DNA of 64,000 nt from Flavisphingopyxis soli (GCF_007995095.1 NZ_VOPY01000001.1:459001-523000); one strand, 5' to 3'. Shown: positions 42,432-52,265, counted from the stretch's first letter. The notes: generated by a model not told the origin, from the sequence alone. Numbers and translations: made by a program.

Positions 42432-45053
42432 ATGACCGAAACCAACCGCGCCGATGCCGCGCCGCCACCCGAACCGCGCACGATCCGCCGCGAGGACTAT
42501 CGCCCGCCCGACTGGCTGATCGATACCGTCCATCTCGATTTCGATCTTGGCATCACCGAAACGCGCGTCGTCGCGATGATGGCATTGCAGCGCAACGGCA
42601 CGCATGATCGCCCGGTGAGGCTCGATGCCGACGGCAGCTGGCCGACCGCGCTGCGCGTCGACGGCATCGCCACGCCGTGGCGCAAGGACGGCGAAGGCGA
42701 CGAGGCGCTGATCGTCGCGGTGCCCAACGCGAGCGCCGAACTCGTCATCGAAACGCGCCTTACGCCCGACCAGAACAGCCAGCTGATGGGGCTCTATGCC
42801 TCGGGCGGCCTGCTGTGCACCCAGTGCGAGGCCGAGGGCTTCCGCCGGATCGTCCCGTTCGTCGATCGGCCCGACAACCTCGCGGTCTATAGCGTCCGCA
42901 TGACCGGCGACCGCAGCGCGTTTCCCGTGCTGCTCGCCAATGGCGAGTGCGTCGAGACCGGCGATGCCGAAGACGGGCGGCATTTCGCCATCTGGCACGA
43001 TCCCTGGCCCAAGCCGAGCTATCTGTTCGCGCTCGTCGCGGGCAATCTCGTCGCCAATCGCGACAGCTTCAAAACGATGTCGGGCAAAACGGTCGATCTC
43101 GCCATCTATGTCCGCGACGGCGATCTCGATCGGACCGGCCACGCGATGGATTCGCTGAAGCGCGCGATGCGCTGGGACGAGGAGACCTATGGCCGCGAAT
43201 ACGACCTGCCCGTGTTCAACATCGTCGCGGTCGACGATTTCAACATGGGGGCGATGGAGAACAAGGGCCTCAACATCTTCAACACCAAGTACATATTGGC
43301 CGACAGCGACACCGCGACCGACCTCGATTACGACGGCGTCGAAGGCGTCGTCGCGCACGAATATTTCCACAACTGGTCGGGCAACCGCGTGACCTGCCGC
43401 GACTGGTTCCAGTTGAGCCTCAAGGAAGGCTTTACCGTCTATCGCGACCAGAGCTTTTCGGCCGACATGGGATCGGCAACGGTCAAGCGGATCGAGGATG
43501 TCCGCATCCTGCGCGCCGCACAATTCCCCGAGGATTCGGGGCCGCTGGCGCATCCCGTCCGGCCCGATAGCTACCAGGAAATCTCGAACTTCTACACCGC
43601 GACCGTGTACAACAAGGGCGCCGAACTCATCCGCATGATGGCAACGCTGACCGGCCCCGAGCGCTTTCGTGCCGCGACCGACCTCTATTTCGACCGCCAC
43701 GACGGCGAGGCCGCAACCTGCGAGGATTTCGTCCGCGCGATCGAAGACGGCGGCAAGGTCGACCTCGACCATTTCCGCCTGTGGTACAGCCAGGCGGGGA
43801 CGCCGCGGGTCAAGGCCCGGCTCGCGCACGACGCGACGAGCGGCGAGGCGGTGCTCCACCTCGACCAGAGCGTGCCGCCGACCCCCGGCCAGCCCGACAA
43901 AAAGCCGATGGCGATCCCGTTGAGAGTAAAGGCGTTCGATATCGCCGCCAACAGCGCCGAGGGGGCCGCCGAGGAACAGCTCGTCGATCTCGACACCGGG
44001 AGCCAGAGCGTCGCGCTCGGCCGCTTTTCCCGCCCGCCCGCTTTGTCGATCAATCGCGGGTTTTCGGCGCCGGTGACGATGGAGATCGAGCGCGCGCCGG
44101 GCGAGCTCGCCTGGCTCGCGGCGAACGACGATGATGGCTTTGCCCGCTACGAGGCGCTGCAGCAGCTGATGGTCGAGACTTTGGTCGCGCGGATCGGCGG
44201 CGAGGCGGGCGATATCGACGCGCTCGTCGCGGCAATCACCGAGACGCTCAAGGGCGCCGACGCCGATCCCGCATTCGTCGCAGAGGCGGTCATGCTGCCG
44301 AGCGAGGCCTATCTCGGCGACCAGATGCTCGTCGTCGATCCACAGGCGATCCGCGACGTCCGCCGCGATGTCCAGCGCCTGGTCGGGCAGAAGCTCGCCC
44401 CGCGCTGGCGCGCGATCCAGTCGGGCACCGCGACCGACCATGCCGACGTATCGCCGCTCGCCAAGGGCCAGCGCCGCCTGCGCGGCGCCGCGCTCGCCTA
44501 TCTGATGGCCAGCGGCGAGGCCGATGCTGCCGATATCGCCTTTGCCCAGTTCGAGGCGGCAGGCGGGATGACCGACCGCCAGTCGGCGCTGCTCGCGCTC
44601 GCGCACGGCGATTCGCCGCTGCGCCAGCGCGCACTCGACGCGTTCTACGACCGCTTCCACGGCAATCCGCTGGTGCTCGACAAATGGTTCCAGATCCAGG
44701 CCTGGGCGATGCGCGACGATACCCCCGAACGCGTCGCCGAGCTCGCCGGGCATCGCGACTTCACGCTCGCCAATCCCAACCGCGTGCGCGCGCTCTACGG
44801 CGCCTTTGCCGGCAACCAGGCGAGCTTCCACCGCGCCGACGGGGCGGGCTATCGCCTCATCGCCGACCTTGTCATCGCGCTCGATGCAAAGAACCCGCAG
44901 ACCGCCGCGCGGCTCGTCCCGCCGCTCGGTCGCTGGCGCCGCTTCGATGATGCACGCCAGCGCCTGATGCAGGCCGAACTGCGCCGCATCCTGGAAACGC
45001 CGGGGCTATCGAAGGATGTCGCCGAACAGGCAGGCAAGAGCCTGTCGGGCTAA
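42432..45053 (+). CDS. pepN: Aminopeptidase N (M1 family)
   Basis: 873 residues, cytosolic, removing N-terminal residues from peptides. The substrate-anchoring motif is NMGAMENKG, the zinc site HEYFHNWSGNRVTCRDWFQLSLKEGF (HExxH...E) and the catalytic Tyr is in FYTATVYNKG. The catalytic domain and the long C-terminal helical domain match E. coli PepN in length. ATG 42432 gives MTETNRADAA; an upstream in-frame start would add an unconserved leader. It shares a 77-base divergent region with the M48 gene. Confidence 0.95.
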   Translation: MTETNRADAAPPPEPRTIRREDYRPPDWLIDTVHLDFDLGITETRVVAMMALQRNGTHDRPVRLDADGSWPTALRVDGIATPWRKDGEGDEALIVAVPNASAELVIETRLTPDQNSQLMGLYASGGLLCTQCEAEGFRRIVPFVDRPDNLAVYSVRMTGDRSAFPVLLANGECVETGDAEDGRHFAIWHDPWPKPSYLFALVAGNLVANRDSFKTMSGKTVDLAIYVRDGDLDRTGHAMDSLKRAMRWDEETYGREYDLPVFNIVAVDDFNMGAMENKGLNIFNTKYILADSDTATDLDYDGVEGVVAHEYFHNWSGNRVTCRDWFQLSLKEGFTVYRDQSFSADMGSATVKRIEDVRILRAAQFPEDSGPLAHPVRPDSYQEISNFYTATVYNKGAELIRMMATLTGPERFRAATDLYFDRHDGEAATCEDFVRAIEDGGKVDLDHFRLWYSQAGTPRVKARLAHDATSGEAVLHLDQSVPPTPGQPDKKPMAIPLRVKAFDIAANSAEGAAEEQLVDLDTGSQSVALGRFSRPPALSINRGFSAPVTMEIERAPGELAWLAANDDDGFARYEALQQLMVETLVARIGGEAGDIDALVAAITETLKGADADPAFVAEAVMLPSEAYLGDQMLVVDPQAIRDVRRDVQRLVGQKLAPRWRAIQSGTATDHADVSPLAKGQRRLRGAALAYLMASGEADAADIAFAQFEAAGGMTDRQSALLALAHGDSPLRQRALDAFYDRFHGNPLVLDKWFQIQAWAMRDDTPERVAELAGHRDFTLANPNRVRALYGAFAGNQASFHRADGAGYRLIADLVIALDAKNPQTAARLVPPLGRWRRFDDARQRLMQAELRRILETPGLSKDVAEQAGKSLSG

Positions 45054-45058
45054 GGGGC

Positions 45059-45664
45059 TCAGCGCCCGCCGATCCATGCGGCGACTTCGCCCGCAACCGC
45101 GTTGGCGGCGGTGTTCAACGCGATGCCGACGCCTTGCGGCTCGACCGCGGCGATCGGCACGCGCGACTGGAAGCGGCGCTTGCTGACATTGTCGCCGATG
45201 ACGAGCGTGGCGTCATAGGTGACGACCGCCTGCATCGCGGTCGCGTCGACGTCGAAATCAACGAGGTCACCCGCGAGCCGCGTGCCCGGATCGGCCACGC
45301 CCTGGCCTTCGTCGAGGACCAGCCGCCCAGTCTTTGCCGCGATCGTCTCGCTGAGCAGGCGGCGGAACAGGCGGTGCGGCGTATCGACCCACTGCGCGCC
45401 CTCGACATAGGCGATCTCGGTCGCGTTGGCGCGAACGGGAACGCGCGGCGTCGACAGCTTTTGCGGGATTTCAGGCGTCAGCACGGTGATCGCGCCCACC
45501 GCCGGGCCGCTCGCGGTGGCGCCCGCGTCGAGCTGCGCATCGGGCGTCAGGCTGAGCAGATAGGGCGGCGGCTTGGCACCGAAGCTGATGCACCCGGCAA
45601 GCGCCAGCGGCAGTGCGGCCACGAGCAGCGGGCGAAGGGTCGATCGGAACATCATGCGCGTCAT
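45059..45664 (-). CDS. ABC-transport auxiliary lipoprotein of the Mla-type system
   Basis: 201 residues starting at ATG 45664, which has GAGG nine bases upstream; ATG 45679, overlapping the MCE stop, is an alternative. The leader ends in a lipobox LALAGC. The mature part (PPYLLSLTPDA, PEIPQKLSTPRVPVRANATEIAYVEGAQWVDTPHRLF) is the PqiC/YmbA-like auxiliary lipoprotein domain (PF03886). Such proteins sit at the outer membrane and cooperate with MCE proteins in lipid transfer. It is the last gene of the permease-ATPase-MCE-lipoprotein operon. Confidence 0.88.
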   Translation of the reverse strand: MTRMMFRSTLRPLLVAALPLALAGCISFGAKPPPYLLSLTPDAQLDAGATASGPAVGAITVLTPEIPQKLSTPRVPVRANATEIAYVEGAQWVDTPHRLFRRLLSETIAAKTGRLVLDEGQGVADPGTRLAGDLVDFDVDATAMQAVVTYDATLVIGDNVSKRRFQSRVPIAAVEPQGVGIALNTAANAVAGEVAAWIGGR

Positions 45665-45675
45665 GTCTGTGGGCC

Positions 45676-46623
45676 TCATTTCTTGGGCTTGTAGTCGGGC
45701 AGCTTGGGCGCCCCGAGGATTGAGGTCGCGCCGCCGTTGTTGAGCCGTTCGGACACGTCGGCGAGCGATTGCGAGGTTTTCCTCAAGTCGCGGATCAGTG
45801 CGTTGGCCTGCGGGATCGTCGTCTTGGAGAACGCCTGAACGCCCGGCTGGGCATCCTCGATCGTCGCCTGCAGCGCGTCCATGCTCGTCTTGGCCGACTG
45901 GACCGTCGCGCGCAGGTCGGCGATCAGCGGCTTGGCGTCCTCGCTCAGCACGCCGTTGGTCGTGTCGGCAAGGTTGCCGATCTGCTCGGCGGCATTGCCC
46001 GCCTGCGCGATCGCGACGCGCGTCTGTTGCAGCGTAGCCGAAATCTCGGGACCCTGTTTCGACAGTTCGCCGCTCAATTGCTCCATGTTGGCAAGGATGC
46101 CCGCGATCGACGCCTGGTTGCGGTCGCTGAGCAATTCGGTCAGCCGCTCGGTCAGCGTCGAGATGCGCTCGAGCAGCTGCGGCGCCGAATTGAGCAGCTC
46201 GCCCAGCGCGCCGGGCTTGGTCGGGATGATGGGCTTGCCCGCCGGTCCTTTTTCGGTGATCGGCGGGGCGCCCTTCATCGCGCCGTCGAGCTGGATTTCG
46301 CTGACGCCGGTAAAGCCGACGCCGTTGATCTGCGCGGTCGTGCCTTGCAGGATGGGCACTTCGGAATTGACCTCGATGCGGACGCGGACGAACTCGGGAT
46401 CGGGCTTCCACAGCGCGATTTCCTTGACCTGGCCCGAGGGGACACCGGCGAACGATACGCCCGACCCCTTGTTGAGCCCCGCGACCGACTGCTTGAAGAA
46501 AATGTCGTATTCGTTGCGGTCGCCCTGGCCCGCCTGGGCAAGCCACAGGATGAAGAACGCGACGAGCGCGATCATTGCCAGCGTCACCGCGCCGACCAAT
46601 ACGTTGTTTGACCGTGTTTCCAT
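45676..46623 (-). CDS. MCE-domain lipid-binding protein (MlaD-like)
   Basis: 315 residues. One N-terminal membrane anchor (about residues 9-30) is followed by the MCE domain (YDIFFKQSVAGLNKGSGVSFAGVPSGQVKEI, INGVGFTGVSEIQLDG) and a long helical C-terminus with heptad-like segments that may form a coiled tunnel. It presents phospholipid between inner-membrane permease and the outer membrane. It lies 10 bases after the ATPase gene and overlaps the lipoprotein gene's possible start. Confidence 0.92.
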   Translation of the reverse strand: METRSNNVLVGAVTLAMIALVAFFILWLAQAGQGDRNEYDIFFKQSVAGLNKGSGVSFAGVPSGQVKEIALWKPDPEFVRVRIEVNSEVPILQGTTAQINGVGFTGVSEIQLDGAMKGAPPITEKGPAGKPIIPTKPGALGELLNSAPQLLERISTLTERLTELLSDRNQASIAGILANMEQLSGELSKQGPEISATLQQTRVAIAQAGNAAEQIGNLADTTNGVLSEDAKPLIADLRATVQSAKTSMDALQATIEDAQPGVQAFSKTTIPQANALIRDLRKTSQSLADVSERLNNGGATSILGAPKLPDYKPKK

Positions 46624-46633
46624 GTCGTTGCGC

Positions 46634-47440
46634 CTAGTCTTGCCCGCTGCGGGCGGCTGAGTCGATAGCCGCGCGCCCGCGCGGCCCGTTGAAATATTCC
46701 TGGATCCAGGGCTGGTCGAGATGGGTCAGTTCGTCGATCGTGCCGACCGCGACGATCTTCTTGTCGGCAAGCACCGCGATCCGGTCGCAGATCGCGTGCA
46801 GTGTATCGAGATCGTGGGTGATCAGGAACACCGTCAGGCCGAGCGTGTCGCGCAGGTCGAGGATCAGCTCGTCGAACGCAGCGGCACCGATCGGGTCGAG
46901 CCCGGCGGTCGGTTCGTCGAGGAACAGCAATGCAGGATCGAGCGACAGCGCGCGGGCGAGGCCGGCGCGCTTGCGCATGCCGCCCGACAGTTCGGCGGGA
47001 TATTTGGGCCCTGCCTCGGCGGGCAGGCCGACCAGTGTCACCTTGTACGAAGCGATCTCGTCGCGCAGCGCGGGGTCGAGCCCGGGATAGAATTCGCGCA
47101 GCGGCACCTGGATATTCTCGGCCACGGTCAATGTCGAAAACAGCGCCCCGGCCTGGAACAGCACGCCCCAGCGGCGACGAATGTCGAGCGCTTCGGCGTC
47201 GTTTTCCGACCCCCCGGTCATGTCCTGGCCGAACACCTCGATATCGCCCGAAACGGGTTTCTGCAGCCCGATGATCGATCGCATCAGGACCGACTTGCCG
47301 GTGCCCGATCCGCCGACGACGCCGAGGATCTCGCCGCGCTTGACGTCGAGATCGATGCCGTCGTGGACCACCTGGTCGCCGAATGCGTTGACCAGCCCGC
47401 GAATCCTGATCGCGATGTCGTGTTCCTCGGGAATGATCAT
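46634..47440 (-). CDS. ABC transporter ATPase of the Mla-type system (MlaF-like)
   Basis: 268 residues. Walker A is GGSGTGKSV, the signature is LSGGMRKRAGLARAL and Walker B is LLFLDEPTAGLDP; the SGGMRKR signature is specific for Mla/MCE ATPases. The C-terminal extension (LTHLDQPWIQEYFNGPRGRAA) matches the MlaF family. ATG 47440 overlaps the permease stop. It energises lipid movement through the permease encoded upstream. Confidence 0.94.
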   Translation of the reverse strand: MIIPEEHDIAIRIRGLVNAFGDQVVHDGIDLDVKRGEILGVVGGSGTGKSVLMRSIIGLQKPVSGDIEVFGQDMTGGSENDAEALDIRRRWGVLFQAGALFSTLTVAENIQVPLREFYPGLDPALRDEIASYKVTLVGLPAEAGPKYPAELSGGMRKRAGLARALSLDPALLFLDEPTAGLDPIGAAAFDELILDLRDTLGLTVFLITHDLDTLHAICDRIAVLADKKIVAVGTIDELTHLDQPWIQEYFNGPRGRAAIDSAARSGQD

Positions 47441-48588
47441 TTCCAGCCCAGCCCGGTGAAGAACACCGCGAAGATGGCGTCGAGGACGATCACCATGAAA
47501 ATGCCCTGGACGACCGCCGATGTCGTCCGAAGGCCGACCTCCTCGGCGTTCGCTTCGACCTGCATGCCCTGGTAGCAGCCGGTCAGGCCGATGATGAAGC
47601 CGAACACCGGGGCCTTGATCAGGCCGATCATGACGTCGGTCATCGGCACCACTTCGCGGATCCGCTGGAGATAGGTGATCGGCGGGATGTCGAGACCGGC
47701 CCAGACGAAGATCATGCCGCCGATCACTGCCATGACGCCCGCGTAAAAGCCGAGCAGCGGCATCATGATCGTCGTGGCGAGGACGCGCGGCAGGACGAGC
47801 GCCTCGATCGGGGATACGCCGATCGTGCGCATCGCGTCGATTTCCTCGGTCAGCTTCATCGTGCCGAGCTGCGCGGCAAAGGCACTGCCCGAACGGCCGG
47901 CGACCATGATCGCGGTCATCAGCACGCCGAGTTCGCGCATCGACGATCGCCCGACAAGGTTGATCGTGAAGACCTCCATGCCGAACTGTTCGAGCTGGGT
48001 CGCGCCCTGTTGGGCGATGACGATGCCGATCAGGAAGCTCATCAACCCGATGATCGCCAGCGCATTGATGCCGACGACTTCGAAGCGCTGGACAACGGCG
48101 TTGAGGCGAAAGCGGCGCGGATTGCGAATGATGCCGCCAATGCCGACCATCATCGCGCCGAAAAAGCCGACCATGCCGATCACCGACGCGCCCGCGGCGC
48201 GCGTCGCGTGGCCTGCGGTTGCCAGCATTTCGGTGAAGGTGTTGTTCGTGTCGGGGTGGATCTGGACCTTCTGGTCGGCCTTCTCGATCTCGTTGAGCAG
48301 CTTGACGACGTCGGGCTTGCCGCCCTCGATCCGCGCGCCGTAATCGCGCTTGATCCGGTGGATGATCCACGCCCCGACGGTATCGACGCGCTCGACCTCG
48401 TTGAGGTCGATGACGCTGACGCTGGCGATCTTTTCGTCGTCGTGCGCGTCGCCTTCGTGGTCGTATCCGCCGAGCGAGGCGAGACGTTGCGGCAGGTCGC
48501 CCATCCGGGCCAGGGTCAGGCGACCGGAAAAGCGAATGATCGCCTTTCCGTCGCCTGGTTCGTAAGTGAAGTCGGCCCCGCGGTTCAT
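47437..48588 (-). CDS. MlaE-type ABC permease with N-terminal STAS-like domain
   Basis: 383 residues. The first 110 residues form an STAS-like domain (FSGRLTLARMGDLPQRL, ASVSVIDLNEVERVDTVGAWIIHRIKR), equivalent to the separate MlaB of enterics fused to the permease. The remainder has five or six helices with the MlaE motifs GINALAIIGLMSFLIGIVIAQQGATQLEQFG, GRSGSAFAAQLGTMKLTEEIDAMRTIG and VLPRVLATTIMMPLL. It transports phospholipid at the inner membrane. It is the first gene of the operon; no MlaC-type periplasmic shuttle is encoded here. Confidence 0.93.
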   Translation of the reverse strand: MNRGADFTYEPGDGKAIIRFSGRLTLARMGDLPQRLASLGGYDHEGDAHDDEKIASVSVIDLNEVERVDTVGAWIIHRIKRDYGARIEGGKPDVVKLLNEIEKADQKVQIHPDTNNTFTEMLATAGHATRAAGASVIGMVGFFGAMMVGIGGIIRNPRRFRLNAVVQRFEVVGINALAIIGLMSFLIGIVIAQQGATQLEQFGMEVFTINLVGRSSMRELGVLMTAIMVAGRSGSAFAAQLGTMKLTEEIDAMRTIGVSPIEALVLPRVLATTIMMPLLGFYAGVMAVIGGMIFVWAGLDIPPITYLQRIREVVPMTDVMIGLIKAPVFGFIIGLTGCYQGMQVEANAEEVGLRTTSAVVQGIFMVIVLDAIFAVFFTGLGWK

Positions 48589-48670
48589 TGCCGCGACAGT
48601 GCGTCAATTCCCGCCTTGCGACAAGCCGTTATCGATCGTCAGCCGCTAATAGGCTGGCGTTGGCGCACGA

Positions 48671-49978
48671 TCAGATCGCGTCGAGCGCCTGGGTGAAATC
48701 GGCGATCAGGTCGTCGGCGTCCTCGACGCCGATCGAAATCCGCACCAGGTTGTCGGTGATGCCGAGTGCCTGCTTGCGATCGTCGGGCACCGACAGATGC
48801 GTCATTGCCGCCGGCGCGCTGGCGAGCGTCTCGGTCCCGCCGAGCGACACCGCCAGCTTGGCGATCTTGAGCGCGTCGAGGAAGGCGAACGCCTCTTTCT
48901 CGCCGCCCTTGAGGTAGAGCGAGAAGGTCGAACCCGCGCCGGTGCAGTGGCGGTCATAGATGTCGCGCTGGCGCGAACCGGGCTCGAGAAAGCCGAGATA
49001 GCCGACCGTCTCGACCTTGGGGTGGCCGTTGAGATAGGCGCAGACCTTTTCCGCATTCTCGCCCGCGCGGCTCATGCGCAATTCGAGCGTCTCGAGGCTG
49101 CGCAGCAGCATCCACGCGGTGTTGGGGTCGGTGATCGTGCCGATCGTGTTGCGCATCATGCGGACCTGATCGAGCAGCGCCTTCTTGCCGACGATGCCGC
49201 CGGCGACGAGATCGCTGTGCCCGCCGGCATATTTGGTCAGGCTATAGACGCTGAGATCGGCGCCATGCTCGCACGGTTTCGACCACAAGGGGCCGAGGAA
49301 GGTGTTGTCGATCGCGATCGGCGGGACATCGTCGCCCGAGAAAGCGGCGTCGCGCGCGTCGCGCACCGCCTCGACATCGACCAGCGCGTTGGTCGGGTTG
49401 GCCGGGCTTTCGAGGTAGATCAGCGAGACGTTGCCCTGCGCCTTGGCCTTGACCAGCACCGCGTCGATCTCTTCACGCGTCGCGCCGGCGGGAAAGTCGA
49501 TATAGGTCACGCCGAACTTGCCGAGGATGCGCGCGATCAGCGATTCGGTCGCGGCATAAAGCGGCCCCGAATGGACGATGACGTCGCCGGGTTTGACCAT
49601 CGCGAGGAACAATGTCGCGATCGCCGACATGCCGCTCGAAAAGGTCAGCGCTTCTTCGGCGTCTTCCCAAACCGCAAGGCGGTCTTCGAGGATTTCCTGG
49701 TTGGGTCCGTTGAAGCGCGAATAGACGAGGCCGTCGGCACCGCCCGGACGCTTGCCGGTGACGCCTTCGAAGTGGCGCTTGCCCGCCGCGGCGTTCTCGA
49801 ACACGAAGGTCGAGGTCAGGAAGATCGGCGCCTTCAAGGAGTTTTCGCTCAGCGCGGGATCGAAGCCGTGGCCCATCATCAGCGTCGACGGCTTGAGCTT
49901 GCGCCCGCCGATTTCGAGGACGTGCGGCTTGGGACGGCGGCGCGGCGTGGTTCCGGTGATGTCGGCTTCGTTTTCCAT
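48671..49978 (-). CDS. Cys/Met-metabolism PLP enzyme (cystathionine gamma-synthase family)
   Basis: 435 residues of aspartate aminotransferase fold I. PLP contacts are visible: YSRFNGPNQEILEDRLAVWE, SSGMSAI (phosphate), IAIDNTFLGPLWSKP (cofactor Asp) and the Schiff-base Lys in SVYSLTKYAGGHSDLVAGG. The acidic DxxN region and length place it with cystathionine gamma-synthase-like and methionine gamma-lyase-like proteins, not clearly with any one activity. The N-terminal 30 residues are an extension. It is divergent in time from, but on the same strand as, the Mla operon, 82 bases upstream of it. Confidence 0.87.
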   Translation of the reverse strand: MENEADITGTTPRRRPKPHVLEIGGRKLKPSTLMMGHGFDPALSENSLKAPIFLTSTFVFENAAAGKRHFEGVTGKRPGGADGLVYSRFNGPNQEILEDRLAVWEDAEEALTFSSGMSAIATLFLAMVKPGDVIVHSGPLYAATESLIARILGKFGVTYIDFPAGATREEIDAVLVKAKAQGNVSLIYLESPANPTNALVDVEAVRDARDAAFSGDDVPPIAIDNTFLGPLWSKPCEHGADLSVYSLTKYAGGHSDLVAGGIVGKKALLDQVRMMRNTIGTITDPNTAWMLLRSLETLELRMSRAGENAEKVCAYLNGHPKVETVGYLGFLEPGSRQRDIYDRHCTGAGSTFSLYLKGGEKEAFAFLDALKIAKLAVSLGGTETLASAPAAMTHLSVPDDRKQALGITDNLVRISIGVEDADDLIADFTQALDAI

Positions 49979-50061
49979 GATCAGATTCCTTGGCTGGCGG
50001 GCCGCGCGAGGCAGCGCTCGATTGTGCGGCTGCCTAGCTCCACGCGGCGCTTTGGGCAAGC

Positions 50062-51504
50062 TCAGGCGAAGAGCAATGCGACCGCGAAGGCCGAGGCGAT
50101 CATCAGCGGCACGCCGGCCAGATCGAGCAGCAATCCGGCGAGCAGCTGGCGAGGCAGTGCAATATGCCCGCTCGCCCAGGCGATCGCATTCGGCCCGGTG
50201 CCCGACGGCAGCATGAAGCCCCAGCTGGCGGCCATCGCGGCGGGCATTGCGAGCAGCATCGGGTCGGCGCCGGTCGCCGCGATCAGCGCGGCGACGACGG
50301 GGATGATCGCGCTCGCGGTCGCGACGTTCGAGGCGAATTCGGTGATGATAACGACCATCGCGGTCACCGTCAGCGCGATCAGCAGCACGGGCACGACGCG
50401 CAAGGGAACGAGCGCCTCGCCGAGCCATGCGGCCAGGCCCGACGCGCCGATCGCCCCGGCGAGCGCCAGGCCGCCGCCGAACATCAGGATCACGCCCCAG
50501 GGCGCGCGATTGGCCTCGCGCCATTCGAGCAGCCGGGCGCCCTTGCCGTCGGGGATGACGAATAGCAGCATCGCGCCGGCGATCGCGATACTGCCGTCCT
50601 TCAATGCGCCCTCGGGAACATAAGGCTGGAGCAGCGGCAGCAGCATCCAGCCCGCAACGACGAGAGCGAGCAGCGGGACGAGGCGTTTCTCGGCAACGCT
50701 CCACGGGCCGGGATCGCCGATCGCGCGGCGCGCGGCGCCGCTGTCGAAGCCGTCGGCGCCGATCTTCTGGACGCGCATCAGGATCGCCATGGCGAGCGGG
50801 ATGCCGATGATGACGACGGGCAGGCCGACCATCGCCCAGCTCAAAAAGGTGATGTTGGTCCCGGCCATTTCGTTGATCAGCCCGGCGGCGATCGCGTTGG
50901 TCGGCGACCCGACGAGCGTGCCCAATCCGCCGATCGACGCGGCAAAGGCGATGCCCATCATCAGCGCGCCGGAGATCCCGTCGGTTTCGCCTTCCCTGAT
51001 CCCGCCCGCGCGCAATACGGCAGCTGCAATCGGCACCATGATCAGCGTCGTCGAGGTGTTCGATATGAACATCGACAGCAAAGCGGTCGACACCATGAAG
51101 GCAAACAACAGGCCCCGTGCGCCGCTGCTTGCGCGCGCCAGGATCGCGAGCGCGAGGCGTCCGTGCAGCCCGGTCCGCTCGATCGCCAGCGCGAGGAACG
51201 CGCCGCCGAGGATGAGCAGGATGATCGAATCGTAATATTCGCCCGCGACCGCATCTGCATCCATCGCCCCGGTCAGCGGGACGACGAGGAAGGGGAGCAG
51301 CGCGGTGACGCTCAGCGGCACCGCTTCGGTCATCCACCAGGCGGCCATCCACAATGTCAGCGCGGCGACGATCCACGCCGCCTGCGGCATGCCGCCGAGC
51401 GGCGGGATCAGCGCCATGATGGTGAAAATCGCGACCCCGGCAACCAGGCCGATATCGCGTACCGGTGGCCGCGGCGGCGCGGCTGCGGTGGCCGTATCGC
51501 TCAT
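50062..51504 (-). CDS. SLC13/DASS-family anion permease
   Basis: 480 residues and about eleven transmembrane segments. DASS motifs are MFISNTSTTLIMVPIA (SNT with paired motif later) and ITEFASNVATASAIIPV, and GGLGTLVGSPTNAIAAGL and GFMLPSGTGPNAIAW, the two symmetry-related hairpin halves. Members take up C4-dicarboxylates, citrate or sulfate with Na+. The start overlaps the pgeF stop, so it is the last gene of lgt-midA-pgeF-permease. It is not closely similar to the SLC13 permease at 19.5 kb, which has TrkA-C domains. Confidence 0.9.
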   Translation of the reverse strand: MSDTATAAAPPRPPVRDIGLVAGVAIFTIMALIPPLGGMPQAAWIVAALTLWMAAWWMTEAVPLSVTALLPFLVVPLTGAMDADAVAGEYYDSIILLILGGAFLALAIERTGLHGRLALAILARASSGARGLLFAFMVSTALLSMFISNTSTTLIMVPIAAAVLRAGGIREGETDGISGALMMGIAFAASIGGLGTLVGSPTNAIAAGLINEMAGTNITFLSWAMVGLPVVIIGIPLAMAILMRVQKIGADGFDSGAARRAIGDPGPWSVAEKRLVPLLALVVAGWMLLPLLQPYVPEGALKDGSIAIAGAMLLFVIPDGKGARLLEWREANRAPWGVILMFGGGLALAGAIGASGLAAWLGEALVPLRVVPVLLIALTVTAMVVIITEFASNVATASAIIPVVAALIAATGADPMLLAMPAAMAASWGFMLPSGTGPNAIAWASGHIALPRQLLAGLLLDLAGVPLMIASAFAVALLFA

Positions 51505-52265
51505 AGCCCGATCACCGACAGCTGGCGGCCATAGCCAGGTTCGCCGCGGTGCGTCGCGCGGCGATAGCTGTAATAGGCGCCGTCCATCGCATAGGTATCG
51601 TGATCGATGATCTCGATCCGGCCGATGCCCGCGGCGGCGAGGCGGTGCGCGACATAGCCGGGCAGGTCGAACTGGGCATGGCCCGACGCACCTTCGGCAA
51701 AGAAGCGATCGTTGGCCGGGTCGGCATCGGCAAAGCGCGCGCGGAATGCCGCATCGACTTCATAGCTGGCGCGCGCGATCGTCGGGCCGATCGCGGCGAC
51801 GATATTCGCCCGCGCCGCGCCGAGCGTCTCCATCGCGGCGATCGTCGCATCGGTGACGCCTGCCAGCGCGCCGTGCCATCCGGCATGCGCCGCGCCGACG
51901 ACGCCTGCGTCGCGGTCGGCGAACAGCACCGGCGCGCAATCGGCGGTCAATATGCCGAGCAGCAGCCCCGGCGTCGCGGTCGCCATGGCGTCGGCCTGCG
52001 GGCGGTCGTTATGCGGCCAGCCTTGCTCGGCGATGACGCAGTCGCGGCCGTGGACCTGGTAGACGTTGAGCAATTGTGCGCCCGGCGCGACCGCCGCGAC
52101 GATCCGCGCACGATTCTCGGCCAGCACCGCCTCGTCCTCGCCCGACCCGCTGCCGGTGTTGAGGCTGTCGTATGGCGGCGGCGAAACCCCGCCGCGCCGC
52201 CCGAAAAAGCCGTGGCGCACATCCTCGAGCGCGCCTGCGCGGGCAAAGGGCGGGGCGGCATTCAT
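51501..52265 (-). CDS. pgeF: Peptidoglycan editing factor PgeF (YfiH/laccase-domain)
   Basis: 254 residues. YfiH-type proteins were long called polyphenol oxidases; PgeF is a hydrolase that removes L-Ser-containing muropeptide errors. The zinc site is seen as VHGRD, ILTADCAPVLF and AAHAGWHGALAG, with FFGRRGGVSPPPYDSLN near the start. Length is typical. It overlaps the midA gene (ATGA) upstream and the permease gene downstream. Confidence 0.9.
   Translation of the reverse strand: MNAAPPFARAGALEDVRHGFFGRRGGVSPPPYDSLNTGSGSGEDEAVLAENRARIVAAVAPGAQLLNVYQVHGRDCVIAEQGWPHNDRPQADAMATATPGLLLGILTADCAPVLFADRDAGVVGAAHAGWHGALAGVTDATIAAMETLGAARANIVAAIGPTIARASYEVDAAFRARFADADPANDRFFAEGASGHAQFDLPGYVAHRLAAAGIGRIEIIDHDTYAMDGAYYSYRRATHRGEPGYGRQLSVIGL

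Noticed and set aside
49979-50061. Possible SAM riboswitch upstream of the Cys/Met-metabolism PLP gene
   Set aside because: The 83-base leader lacks the conserved SAM-II core as I know it and is too short for SAM-I; no convincing structure was seen.
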